50,120 nucleotides of DNA, from NCBI GenBank assembly GCA_945900965.1, contig CAMDKM010000023.1, forward strand, positions 1-50,120, given 5' to 3'. A model generated the notes under the pieces. That model was given only the letters and a program-made list of their open reading frames with translations. It had not been told where the DNA came from and did no database searches. The position numbers and the translations under genes are program-made. Origin of the DNA: Bordetella parapertussis (GTDB lineage: Bacteria; Pseudomonadota; Gammaproteobacteria; Burkholderiales; JACQAP01). How positions within the stretch are numbered: the first letter of the stretch is position 1; every line of letters begins with the position of its first letter. Positions 43,454 to 50,120 of this stretch are shown here, piece after piece.

Positions 43454-44229
43454 TCGACCTCGGTGGATTTCAGCCATTCGCTCCATTTTTCCGTGAATTT
43501 GGTCTCGTTGAGCGTTACAACAGCGGCCAGATCGTTTACCTGCCGCTCCGACCGCAGCATGGGCTCAGCGCATTTCAAAGAGGAATTTCGCGAGCGCATG
43601 GCCTTTTTGCATCGATCCCGCAAATAATCCTGAATGACGCGGGCCTTGGCCAGGCTATCTCTGGATTTGCAAAGCAGGCCGCTGTCATGTCGCACGTCCT
43701 GTCGATACTCGGCGGCGGTTGTCGAATTGCGTTCAAGCGCCGACGCGAATACTCTTTCCCACGCGGGCGCCGAATACGACACATTTGGCTGCGTCGCAAA
43801 GTATTCCTGAAAGTATTTCTCCGGCATCAGCGTTTCCGGGCATCGATAACGGCGCTCCAGCTCCAGCGTCCATTCATGCATTTTCCCTGCCAGCTCGGCG
43901 GAACCTTGCGTCGATTCGGGGGAGCCAAATCCGGGCGACTGCGGAAACACAGCAGGCGCTTCTCGTTTGAGCGCATTGAGCAGGACTTCAAAATGGTCGG
44001 CCTGCGGCAGGAAAACCTCTCGATCCAAGAGCCTTGCAAGAATTTCGTCGTCGGGTATACGCGACGCATAAATGCGGAACTGACTGTATTCGGCCGAAAG
44101 TTGCTGGGCCGTCCGACACAGCCTCAGTTCCAGAGCGTCCTGCTGAAGACGCGAATACGAGGCCCAACCGCTTGCCACGACCGCGCAAACCAATGCCGCC
44201 ATGCCGATCAGAATCCAGTGCCGTTTCAT
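43435..44229 (-). CDS. Membrane-anchored protein of unknown function
   Basis: 264 aa. It starts MKRHWILIGMAALVCAVVAS, one membrane anchor or uncleaved signal, then a mostly helical soluble domain with seven cysteines outside the anchor (LRLCRTAQ, RYRCPETL, LLCKSRDS, RDRCKKAM, LKCAEPML, VECGGKR among them), which may form disulfides in the periplasm. I recognise no family. It is the first gene of a two-gene operon with the beta-propeller gene, overlapping it by 1-19 bp depending on the start used there. The pair interrupts the usual M48-rsgA neighbourhood. Confidence 0.6.
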   Translation of the reverse strand: MKRHWILIGMAALVCAVVASGWASYSRLQQDALELRLCRTAQQLSAEYSQFRIYASRIPDDEILARLLDREVFLPQADHFEVLLNALKREAPAVFPQSPGFGSPESTQGSAELAGKMHEWTLELERRYRCPETLMPEKYFQEYFATQPNVSYSAPAWERVFASALERNSTTAAEYRQDVRHDSGLLCKSRDSLAKARVIQDYLRDRCKKAMRSRNSSLKCAEPMLRSERQVNDLAAVVTLNETKFTEKWSEWLKSTEVECGGKR

Positions 44230-44469
44230 GCCTCTACAGAATCATGTCGATTCGTAATCCTAACAGTACGCAGCCACATCAAGCGCCGTTTGTGAACGAA
44301 ACGAGCCGAATTCTGATTACCCCATTGGACAACATCCCATTCCGAACAGGGTAAATCGTAGGCCCGGAGAGTGGTGTCCGGAACCGGGAATTCAGCGCGA
44401 ACGCGGGATCTTTGGCATCATGCACGGTCATCTTCGTTTCGGACGATTCGCGCTACCCATGAGGACTTG

Positions 44470-45366
44470 TTGAGCAAGCTTGCCCCCCTGCACCACGGCC
44501 TGGTAATCGGCAGCTATGGCCGGAATTATGAAATCGAGCTCGCCGGCTCCGAAATCCTGACCTGTCTGCCACGCGGCAAGCGCAGCACGCTGGCCTGTGG
44601 AGATCGCGTCGAAGTCATGCGTACTTCGGCGGATCAAGGCGTGGTCGAAGCGGTTGATCCGCGCTCGACCCTGCTCTACCGCTCCGACCAGTTTCGCCAG
44701 AAACTGGTCGCCGCCAACGTCACCCAAATCGTCGTGGTTTTGGCGGTCATGCCAAGTTTTTACGAAGAGTTGCTCAATCGCTGTACGGCCGCCGCCGAAC
44801 ATCAACGGATTGCCCTGTTGATCGTGCTCAACAAGATCGATCTGGAAGCACAAAGCGTCGCAGCCATTGAGCGCCTGGGCCTGTACTCCCGATTGGGCTA
44901 TCGAGTCCTGCCAATGTCGGCCAAGCGCGATGTGTCGCCGCTGCTGCCCTTGCTGCGTGGTCAATTGAGCGTACTGGTTGGGCAGTCGGGCATGGGCAAG
45001 TCCACTCTGGTCAATGCTTTGATACCGGGCACCAAGGCGCTCACCGCCGATCTGTCCACCGCTCTCGATTCCGGCCGTCACACCACCACCCACGCCCGGC
45101 TCTACCATCTGGACGCCGAATCTGCGCTGATCGATTCGCCGGGAATGCAGGAGTTCGGGTTGCATCATCTCAACGCCACCGACGTGGCGGATGCCTTCCT
45201 GGAGTTGCGTCAACTGACAGGGCAGTGCCGCTTCAACGATTGCCGTCATCTGGTCGAGCCGGGCTGTGCGGTTATGGCAGCCGTTGAACACGGCGCAATC
45301 GATCCAAGCCGTTTGGACGCCTACCGAAAAATCATCCGCGAGAATGAGGCCGGAAAACGTTACTGA
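44470..45366 (+). CDS. rsgA: Ribosome small-subunit-dependent GTPase RsgA
   Basis: 298 aa from TTG 44470, which follows GAGGA and lets the protein begin right before the OB domain (GLVIGSYGRNYEIEL), as in homologues; a GTG at 44371 gives 33 more residues of doubtful value. Circularly permuted GTPase motifs: G4 LNKIDL comes before G1 GQSGMGKSTL, then G3 DSPGMQEFGL. The C-terminal zinc site is CRFNDCRHLVEPGCAV. It acts late in 30S subunit maturation. It is preceded by a 240-bp spacer with no gene I can support. Confidence 0.93.
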   Translation: MSKLAPLHHGLVIGSYGRNYEIELAGSEILTCLPRGKRSTLACGDRVEVMRTSADQGVVEAVDPRSTLLYRSDQFRQKLVAANVTQIVVVLAVMPSFYEELLNRCTAAAEHQRIALLIVLNKIDLEAQSVAAIERLGLYSRLGYRVLPMSAKRDVSPLLPLLRGQLSVLVGQSGMGKSTLVNALIPGTKALTADLSTALDSGRHTTTHARLYHLDAESALIDSPGMQEFGLHHLNATDVADAFLELRQLTGQCRFNDCRHLVEPGCAVMAAVEHGAIDPSRLDAYRKIIRENEAGKRY

Positions 45367-45516
45367 TATGCGGCCCTCGCGGTACAGAGACACGCTGCCT
45401 GCGCGCGATTTGGGCGCGCGTCGATGTGCTTCGCGCAGGGGTGGACGCATGATCCCGCGACCGGAGCGCACCGACCGATTCATCGGCGCGCATGCCGCGT
45501 CGATTCTCAACGCCGT

Positions 45517-46401
45517 ATGAGCATTTCCTTGCCTGCCGGCCGCAATCAAACCCGATTGGCAGTCTTTAGCTTGTTGGTCGCCGGTCTGCTCTGGGGATTG
45601 ACCTGGATGCCGCTCAAGTTTTTCGGCACGCAGGGCTTGAATGGCCCCCTGCTCGCGCTGGCGAGCTACGGCCCTATCGGTCTACTGGCCGTGCCTTGGC
45701 TCATCTGGCGACGACAAGCTTGGTGGCAAGAGCGCGGGTTGGTGACGTTATTCGCACTCACAGGCGGGGCGGCCAATATCTGCTTCGTCAGCGCGCTGAT
45801 GAACGGCGAAGTGGTGCGGGTGATGCTGCTGTTCTACCTCGCGCCAGTGTGGGGCGTGCTGGGCGGGCGCTTGTTTCTCTCCGAGCCACTGACCAAACTG
45901 CGTATTACCGGTGTCCTGCTTGCCGTGACGGGTGCCTTGTTGTTGCTTGGTGGTCCGGCGCTTTACGCAACCCCGCCCGGACTGGTCGATCTGCTTGCCC
46001 TGGCCGCCGGATTTTTTTATGCGTTGCAGAATATCGCCACCCGCGCCGCGCATGCCACCTCTCTTGATGCCAAGACCCTGTTTATCTTCGTGGGCTGTGG
46101 TGCGTTATCCGCCATCGTCGTGGGCTTCAACGGCCAGTCGCTGCCGCCTATATCTTCTACCCTGGCGATTCAGTTGTTGGGATTCTCCGGCCTGTGGATG
46201 CTGGCGGCCATGCTGTTCACTGCCTGGGGCGTTACCCGTCTGGAAGCCGGGCGCGCCGCTGTGCTCCTGGTATTCGAACTCGTCGCCGCCGCGCTCTCGG
46301 CCATGTGGATTGCCGGTGAACGCCTCGACGGTATCGAATGGGTGGGTGCGGCGCTGATTACCGGGGCTGCTCTGCTTGAAGCGCGCAGCCCAGATGGATG
46401 A
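45517..46401 (+). CDS. EamA/DMT-family permease
   Basis: 294 aa from ATG 45517 (MSISLPAGRNQTRLAVF), with ten hydrophobic segments in two EamA repeats: the first opens LLVAGLLWGLTWMPLKFF, the second LLALAAGFFYALQNIATRAA. The C-terminal EWVGAALITGAALLEA is typical. The drug/metabolite family exports amino acids, nucleosides or other small molecules. The substrate is unknown. It follows rsgA after 150 bp of GC-rich sequence with no gene that I trust. Confidence 0.88.
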   Translation: MSISLPAGRNQTRLAVFSLLVAGLLWGLTWMPLKFFGTQGLNGPLLALASYGPIGLLAVPWLIWRRQAWWQERGLVTLFALTGGAANICFVSALMNGEVVRVMLLFYLAPVWGVLGGRLFLSEPLTKLRITGVLLAVTGALLLLGGPALYATPPGLVDLLALAAGFFYALQNIATRAAHATSLDAKTLFIFVGCGALSAIVVGFNGQSLPPISSTLAIQLLGFSGLWMLAAMLFTAWGVTRLEAGRAAVLLVFELVAAALSAMWIAGERLDGIEWVGAALITGAALLEARSPDG

Positions 46402-46410
46402 CTTGCTTTC

Positions 46411-46453
46411 CCTCGTGTCCTTCGTGAAAACCTTCGAGCCCTTCGTGTTAACG
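46411..46453. repeat. CTTCGTG-type repeats
   Basis: CCTCGTGTCCTTCGTG and CCTTCGAGCCCTTCGTG lie between the convergent ends of the EamA and CobD/CbiB-family genes. This is the same unit as at 41457-41707. Confidence 0.65.
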
Positions 46454-46515
46454 CGGTTTTCCACTTTGTAATGGCTAATCCGGGTTGAAGTTCCTAAATA
46501 CCTTACGGCAATAAA

Positions 46516-47442
46516 TTACCCGCCGAGCCATCGGGCCACAGTGGCCAGAAAAATGATCAGCATCCACATGACCAGCGCGCGCCAGATCATGGCTGCCGCA
46601 CTGATCATGGTATTGGCGTCGGCTTCGCCGCCCAACCCCAATTCGGGCCGGAAGTTCACCTTGCCGCCATGATTCAGCGTTTCGCCCAGCCGCACGCCGA
46701 GCGCACCCGCGCCGCTGGCCAGCACAACACCCTGCTCGGGACGCATCCAGGCTGCCGCCTGCGAACGCCAACAATGCATTGCGTCCTCGAAATTTCCCGC
46801 CACCGCGAAACTAAGAGCAGTCAGACGCACCGGGATCCAATCGATCCAACGGAATGCCCGCGAAGCGAACAATCCGAATGCGCCATATTCTTCCTGCGCA
46901 CGCGAACCCCATTTCTGGTCGAGAATCGCCGCCAGCCGGTACAACACCGCGCCGCTCGGGCCGGGGAGAATCAGAAACCAGAACATCACGCCGAACACTT
47001 GGCGGTGGGCACCGATCAATCCCTCTTCGGTGGCCACTTTGGCTATTTCATTGTCGTTGAATTGGGCGGCCGACTCGCCGTACCAACCGGACAGTGCCGC
47101 GCGCGCGCGCTCCAGATCGCCAACCCGCAACGCCTCGGAAATTTCGGTAAACGCATGACTGAACTGCCGAAACCCGAGCGTCAGATACAACACCCCCACA
47201 TTCCACGCCCAGCCGAGCACGACATTGATGTCGCTTAGGAACCAATACATCAGCCCCGCGCCCAGGACCCACGGCAAGACACCGAGCCACCAGGCAATCG
47301 TGCCCTGGTTTTTTTCGCCGGTGTTGTAATGCAATCCGAGCGTATGCACGTAACGCGTATACCAGAGAAATACCGCATTGCGCGGATTCAGTGGCCGCAG
47401 TTGCTCGATCAACAACGTAACGAGAAGAGAGAGAAATGACAT
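46516..47442 (-). CDS. CobD/CbiB-family membrane protein
   Basis: 308 aa. Membrane segments at WWLGVLPWVLGAGLMYWFL, FGVMFWFLILPGPSGAVLYRL and near the C-terminus (ALVMWMLIIFLATVARWLGG) match the CbiB/CobD layout, and FWFLILPGPSGAVLYRL with FRWIDWIPVRLTALSFAVAG is the family core. True CbiB attaches aminopropanol to adenosylcobyric acid, but these betaproteobacterial relatives lie outside cobalamin operons and may do something else, as for AmpE-like members. No other cob gene is adjacent. It ends convergent to EamA. Confidence 0.78.
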   Translation of the reverse strand: MSFLSLLVTLLIEQLRPLNPRNAVFLWYTRYVHTLGLHYNTGEKNQGTIAWWLGVLPWVLGAGLMYWFLSDINVVLGWAWNVGVLYLTLGFRQFSHAFTEISEALRVGDLERARAALSGWYGESAAQFNDNEIAKVATEEGLIGAHRQVFGVMFWFLILPGPSGAVLYRLAAILDQKWGSRAQEEYGAFGLFASRAFRWIDWIPVRLTALSFAVAGNFEDAMHCWRSQAAAWMRPEQGVVLASGAGALGVRLGETLNHGGKVNFRPELGLGGEADANTMISAAAMIWRALVMWMLIIFLATVARWLGG

Positions 47443-47669
47443 GGAGGAATGTTTCGAAAACTGGCAGACATTCTACCGGAGGCCGCAGCCTCGGGGGAAC
47501 GGGCGCCCGGATTGCCTCATACGCCCGCAGCACGTCGTAGCCGGACCGGAAATTTCTCCCCTTGTGACGCATTTCGAAAATCCCGACAAATCGACATTGG
47601 CACCAATGCTGTTCGCGTTATTGCATATACTGTGCGCCCACTTCATCACCTAATATCCAGGAGCAACCC

Positions 47670-48176
47670 ATGGCACTTTCGATGTATCAGGCCTCTGTCC
47701 CCGTATTTATCAAGACCCTCGGCAATCTTTCCGGTATTCTCGACAAAGCTGCGGCCTATGCGCAGGCGAAGAAGGTCGATCATTCCGTGCTGCTCGGGCT
47801 ACGCCTTTACCCCGACATGCTGGCGATGGTGCGTCAGGTGCAGATCGCCTGCGATTTCGCCAAGGGCGCGACTTGCCGTCTCGCCGGACAGGAAGTTCCG
47901 GCTTGGGAGGACAGCGAAAAAACCCTCGACGATCTCAAGGCCAGGATTGCCAAGACACTTGATTTCATCAAGGGCTTCAAGCCCGAGCAAATCGACGGCT
48001 CGGAAAATCGGGATATCAACGTGAAAGTGGCCGGCAATCCGGTCACGTACAAAGGCCAGCCCTACCTTCTGCATAGCGTGATGCCCAACTTCTTTTTCCA
48101 CACCACAACAGCCTATGCCCTTCTGCGCCATAGCGGCGTGGAAATCGGCAAGCGGGATTTCATCGGACAGGTATAG
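47670..48176 (+). CDS. DUF1993 domain protein
   Basis: 168 aa from ATG 47670, preceded by CAGGAGCAACCC. The family pattern is clear: SMYQASVPVFIKTLGNLSGIL at the start, YPDMLAMVRQVQIACDFAKG in the middle, and FFHTTTAYALLRHSGVEIGK near the end. It is a four-helix, DinB-like fold with His at FFHTTTAY as a possible metal ligand. It is soluble; function not established. It is alone, with 227 bp before it and a repeat-rich spacer after it. Confidence 0.85.
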   Translation: MALSMYQASVPVFIKTLGNLSGILDKAAAYAQAKKVDHSVLLGLRLYPDMLAMVRQVQIACDFAKGATCRLAGQEVPAWEDSEKTLDDLKARIAKTLDFIKGFKPEQIDGSENRDINVKVAGNPVTYKGQPYLLHSVMPNFFFHTTTAYALLRHSGVEIGKRDFIGQV

Positions 48177-48244
48177 CCGGCAGATTCATCCTGAAAAAAG
48201 CAGTTGAACCACAGAGCAGAACAATAGATCAATCAGTAAATCCC

Positions 48245-48322
48245 GTAGGATGGGTTGAGCTTGACGATACCCATCAAAGGTAACCTTGCAGCATGGGTAT
48301 CGCTGCGCTCAACCCATCCTAC
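48245..48322. repeat. 78-bp interrupted palindrome
   Basis: Outer arms GTAGGATGGGTTGAGC (48245-48260) and GCTCAACCCATCCTAC (48307-48322) are perfect. Inner arms GATACCCAT (48266-48274) and ATGGGTATC (48293-48301) are also perfect. It matches the GTAGGATGGGT-type repeat dispersed in many beta- and gammaproteobacteria. It lies downstream of the DUF1993 gene. The whole 48177-48496 spacer (320 bp) holds this and the next repeat, with no gene. Confidence 0.9.
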
Positions 48323-48433
48323 CCAACCTTTGTAAAAATAGAATATACAAGACACGGAGAAGAGCAATATATCTTCGTGCCAGCAGTGTTCACCTTTTTG
48401 GCGAGTGTGCGGATGGACTCAACAATTTCTTCC

Positions 48434-48463
48434 CTGTGCCTCTGTGCCTCTGTGCCTCTGTGG
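48434..48463. repeat. CTGTGCCT tandem repeat
   Basis: Three perfect CTGTGCCT octamers plus CTGTGG. The complement-like GACACGGAGAAGAG at about 48352 lies upstream and could pair with a CTCCGTGTC-type unit like that at 10995. This is the CTCTGTG family also seen at 10834-11010. It lies next to the stop of the methionine synthase gene. Confidence 0.8.
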
Positions 48464-48496
48464 TACGGTTTTTAGGTTAATCCGGGCGCGATAGCC

Positions 48497-49516
48497 TTAA
48501 CCGAATCGGCTGCGCGCCAACGCGGCACCGGCGCCCAGGGCGCCGAGTTTGGCCGCTGCAATTTCGCGGCTCATCGGCGCCATTCCACAATTGGTGCAGG
48601 GATGCAGTCGCTCCTTGGGTACGTATTTCATCGCCTCGGCAATCACGCCCACCACTTCCTCGGGTGTTTCCACCTTGTCGCTGGCCACGTCGATCACGCC
48701 GAGCATCACGTCCTTGCCGGCCAGCAGCTTGAGCAGGCTCATTGGCACGCGCGCGTGAATGCACTCCACCGAAATCTGGTCCAGGCGGCTTTTCGCCAGC
48801 GCCGGGAAAATTTCCTCGTATTGCCGCCATTCGTCGCCCAGGGAGTTTTTCCAGTCCACGTTGGCCTTGATGCCATAGCCGTAACAGATGTGCACCGCCG
48901 TCTGGCAACGCAGACCTTCGATCGCGCGGTGTAACGCCTCGATGCCCCAGCGCTTCACATCGTCCATATAAACATTGAAGGCCGGTTCGTCGAACTGAAT
49001 CACGTCCACTCCCTGCGCTTCAAGCGCACGAGCCTCCTGATTCAGCAGCTCGGCAAAGGCCATGGCCATCTTCACCTTGTCGCCGTAATACGCGTCGGCG
49101 ATGGTATCGACAATGGTCATGGGGCCTGGCAGGGTAAATTTCAGCTTGTGGGTCGTATGCGCGCGGGCTGCACCTGCCTCCATTTCGTGAACCCGCCCAC
49201 GCAGCCGCAGTTTGGAGGCAACCGTCGGCACCATGGCATCGTAGCGGTTGTTGCGGATGCCCATCTTGACCTTGTGTTCGAAATCGATGCCTTCCACCGC
49301 TTCGAGGAAACCATGCACAAAGTGCTGGCGCGCCTGTTCCCCGTCGCCGACGGTATCGATACCGGATTCCTCCTGCGCCTTGAGCCAGAGCAGGGTTGCG
49401 TCGCGTTTCCCTTCAACTAGCGCGTCTCCGGCCAGTTTCCATTGTGGCCAGAGCTTGCCCGGCTCGGCGAGCCAGGACGGTTTCGGCAAACTACCGGCGA
49501 TTGCGGTCTCAAACAT
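48497..49516 (-). CDS. Core-type (folate-independent, MesD-like) methionine synthase
   Basis: 339 aa, about half of MetE: only the C-terminal catalytic barrel, starting TAIAGSLPKPSWLAEPGKLW. Zinc and homocysteine-site residues are visible: His and Cys in AVHICYGYG and Cys in HPCTNCGMAP; GDGEQARQHFVHGFLE and VIQFDEPAFNVY are typical. Full MetE needs its N-terminal half for methyl-tetrahydrofolate. Short forms (Mes families) take the methyl group from another donor. The sequence most resembles, from memory, the MesD group of aerobic proteobacteria, which works with a DUF1852 partner (MesX); no such gene is adjacent within the window. It is divergent from the cobalamin-riboswitch-controlled TRAP gene. 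Confidence 0.8.
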   Translation of the reverse strand: MFETAIAGSLPKPSWLAEPGKLWPQWKLAGDALVEGKRDATLLWLKAQEESGIDTVGDGEQARQHFVHGFLEAVEGIDFEHKVKMGIRNNRYDAMVPTVASKLRLRGRVHEMEAGAARAHTTHKLKFTLPGPMTIVDTIADAYYGDKVKMAMAFAELLNQEARALEAQGVDVIQFDEPAFNVYMDDVKRWGIEALHRAIEGLRCQTAVHICYGYGIKANVDWKNSLGDEWRQYEEIFPALAKSRLDQISVECIHARVPMSLLKLLAGKDVMLGVIDVASDKVETPEEVVGVIAEAMKYVPKERLHPCTNCGMAPMSREIAAAKLGALGAGAALARSRFG

Positions 49517-49557
49517 GAGGGTGTTGTTGCCAATTGAGTATCGGAGATCACATCATA

Positions 49558-49706
49558 TTCCGGGTTGCGTCCCGGCGGGAAATCCCATCGGATTTTGCAA
49601 CTGGGAGCATGATCGGCGAGAATCCGGACTGCGCGGCCAATTGCCCGCAGCGAGGCAGTCCGCGCCGACGCTTCATTTCATTGAAGGGCGAGTCAAAAGC
49701 CTGGGA
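49558..49706 (+). promoter_or_regulatory. Probable cobalamin riboswitch, translation-controlling
   Basis: The core CGGCGAGAATCC followed by GGACTGCG and a GCGG/CCGC hairpin matches the GGTGxGAATCCxxxxACxG core of cobalamin riboswitches. The 3' end GCGAGTCAAAAGCCTGG resembles the GAGTCAGxAGACCTG terminus. The closing stem P1 pairs TTCCGGG (49558-49564) with CCTGGGA (49700-49706), and GTTGC (49564-49568) with GCAAC (49597-49601) gives P2. The ribosome site GGGAG (49703-49707) of the following gene lies in P1, so ligand binding should block translation. The match is by eye; class and ligand are inferred. Confidence 0.65.
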
Positions 49707-49711
49707 GTAGC

Positions 49712-50120
49712 ATGCAAACACTCTTAAGAATATCGCGCGCGATCGACGCGCTCAACGCAAAGCTTGGCCGGGCACTGATCTGGCTGGTATTGGCCATGAC
49801 GCTGGTGAGTTCGGGCAATGCCGCCTTTCGATACATGTTCAATCTGAGCTCGAATGCCTGGCTCGAAATGCAGTGGTATCTGTTTGCCGCGGTATTCCTG
49901 GTCGGCGCAGGCTACACTTTGCTCAACAATGAGCACATCCGAATCGATGTGGTGTCCTCGCATCTTTCGCGCCGTACCCAGCTCTGGATCGACATTTTCG
50001 GCACCCTGTTCTTCCTGCTGCCGATGTCGGTTTTTATCATGTGGCTATCCTGGCCGGGATTTACGAATGCCTGGACCAGTCAGGAAATCTCCAGTAACGC
50101 CGGCGGCCTGATTCGCTGGC
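49712..50120 (+). CDS. TRAP transporter small permease (DctQ family), 3' end beyond the window
   Basis: The 136 codons visible begin MQTLLRISRAIDALNAKLG. The family features are clear: a first helix ALIWLVLAMTLVSSGNAAFRYMF, then WLEMQWYLFAAVFLVGAGYTLL, NNEHIRIDVVSSHLSRR, and a third helix IFGTLFFLLPMSVFIMWL. DctQ forms the four-helix partner of the DctM permease in TRAP transporters, which import acids with a periplasmic DctP receptor. DctM and DctP are expected beyond the window. The start sits five bases after the closing stem of the cobalamin riboswitch. The substrate is unknown; the riboswitch hints at a link to cobalamin or methionine metabolism. Confidence 0.88.
   Translation, partial: MQTLLRISRAIDALNAKLGRALIWLVLAMTLVSSGNAAFRYMFNLSSNAWLEMQWYLFAAVFLVGAGYTLLNNEHIRIDVVSSHLSRRTQLWIDIFGTLFFLLPMSVFIMWLSWPGFTNAWTSQEISSNAGGLIRW

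Noticed and set aside
45266-45520. Short open frame bridging rsgA and the EamA gene
   Set aside because: It overlaps the end of rsgA in another frame, has Arg-rich random composition and no ribosome site.
47048-47572. 174-codon frame overlapping the CobD/CbiB-family gene start
   Set aside because: It shares the strand in another frame, covers the real gene's N-terminus and has no motif.

Overview
The window looks like a chromosomal stretch from a betaproteobacterium of the Burkholderiales/Nitrosomonadales type. The evidence is the high-GC coding style, the housekeeping orders fdxA / trxA-rho-rpmE and orn / M48 protease ... rsgA ... CobD-CbiB, a Bug-type tricarboxylate-transporter receptor, and intergenic spacers crowded with short degenerate direct repeats. 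This is inferred from gene content only; there is no rRNA gene in the window. Layout: (1) 1-8.1 kb: a truncated MITE-like element abuts the end of a minus-strand five-gene membrane/MoxR operon (DUF4175-like protein, MoxR ATPase, DUF58, BatA-like protein, tandem-VWA protein). Four of the five genes overlap a neighbour by ATGA. (2) 8.2-20.9 kb: small-molecule metabolism. A sulfatase-fold protein that has lost nearly all catalytic residues and an FMN alpha-hydroxy-acid oxidase lie on the plus strand. On the minus strand are a crotonase lacking both catalytic glutamates, a CaiB/BaiF CoA-transferase, an alpha/beta hydrolase, a VOC protein, a DUF4143 ATPase with a perfect palindrome in its promoter region, and a Bug receptor / acyl-CoA (oxalyl-CoA-like) ligase / ketopantoate-reductase-like / FAH-family cluster. 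A fragment of a second Bug gene remains at the upstream edge of that cluster. (3) 21-23 kb: a toxin-antitoxin island with an intact-looking VapBC45-type pair facing two minus-strand MNT genes whose HEPN partners are decayed.
(4) 23.1-28.9 kb: a two-gene RecB/AddA-like helicase-nuclease and AddB-like nuclease operon. The helicase gene carries two in-frame copies of an otherwise intergenic palindromic repeat. (5) 29-36.8 kb: housekeeping genes fdxA, trxA, rho, rpmE with its terminator, a second and complete MITE copy, a GT39 glycosyltransferase, hslO (Hsp33), a broken S4-domain fragment followed by an intact Hsp15-like gene, and a thiolase. (6) 36.9-48.2 kb: EI24 protein, pgi, orn, M48 protease, a TPR/beta-propeller secreted protein with a membrane-anchored partner, rsgA, an EamA permease, a CobD/CbiB-family protein and a DUF1993 protein. 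(7) 48.2-50.1 kb: a large palindrome, a short 'core' methionine synthase of the folate-independent type, and, divergent from it, a probable cobalamin riboswitch whose closing stem contains the Shine-Dalgarno sequence of a TRAP-transporter small permease gene that runs off the window.
The most interesting items are the cobalamin-riboswitch/TRAP arrangement next to a core methionine synthase, the pseudo-sulfatase, the repeat insertions inside the recombination helicase, the MITE pair, and the decayed MNT/HEPN modules. I saw no tRNA, rRNA, CRISPR array, phage or complete insertion sequence.
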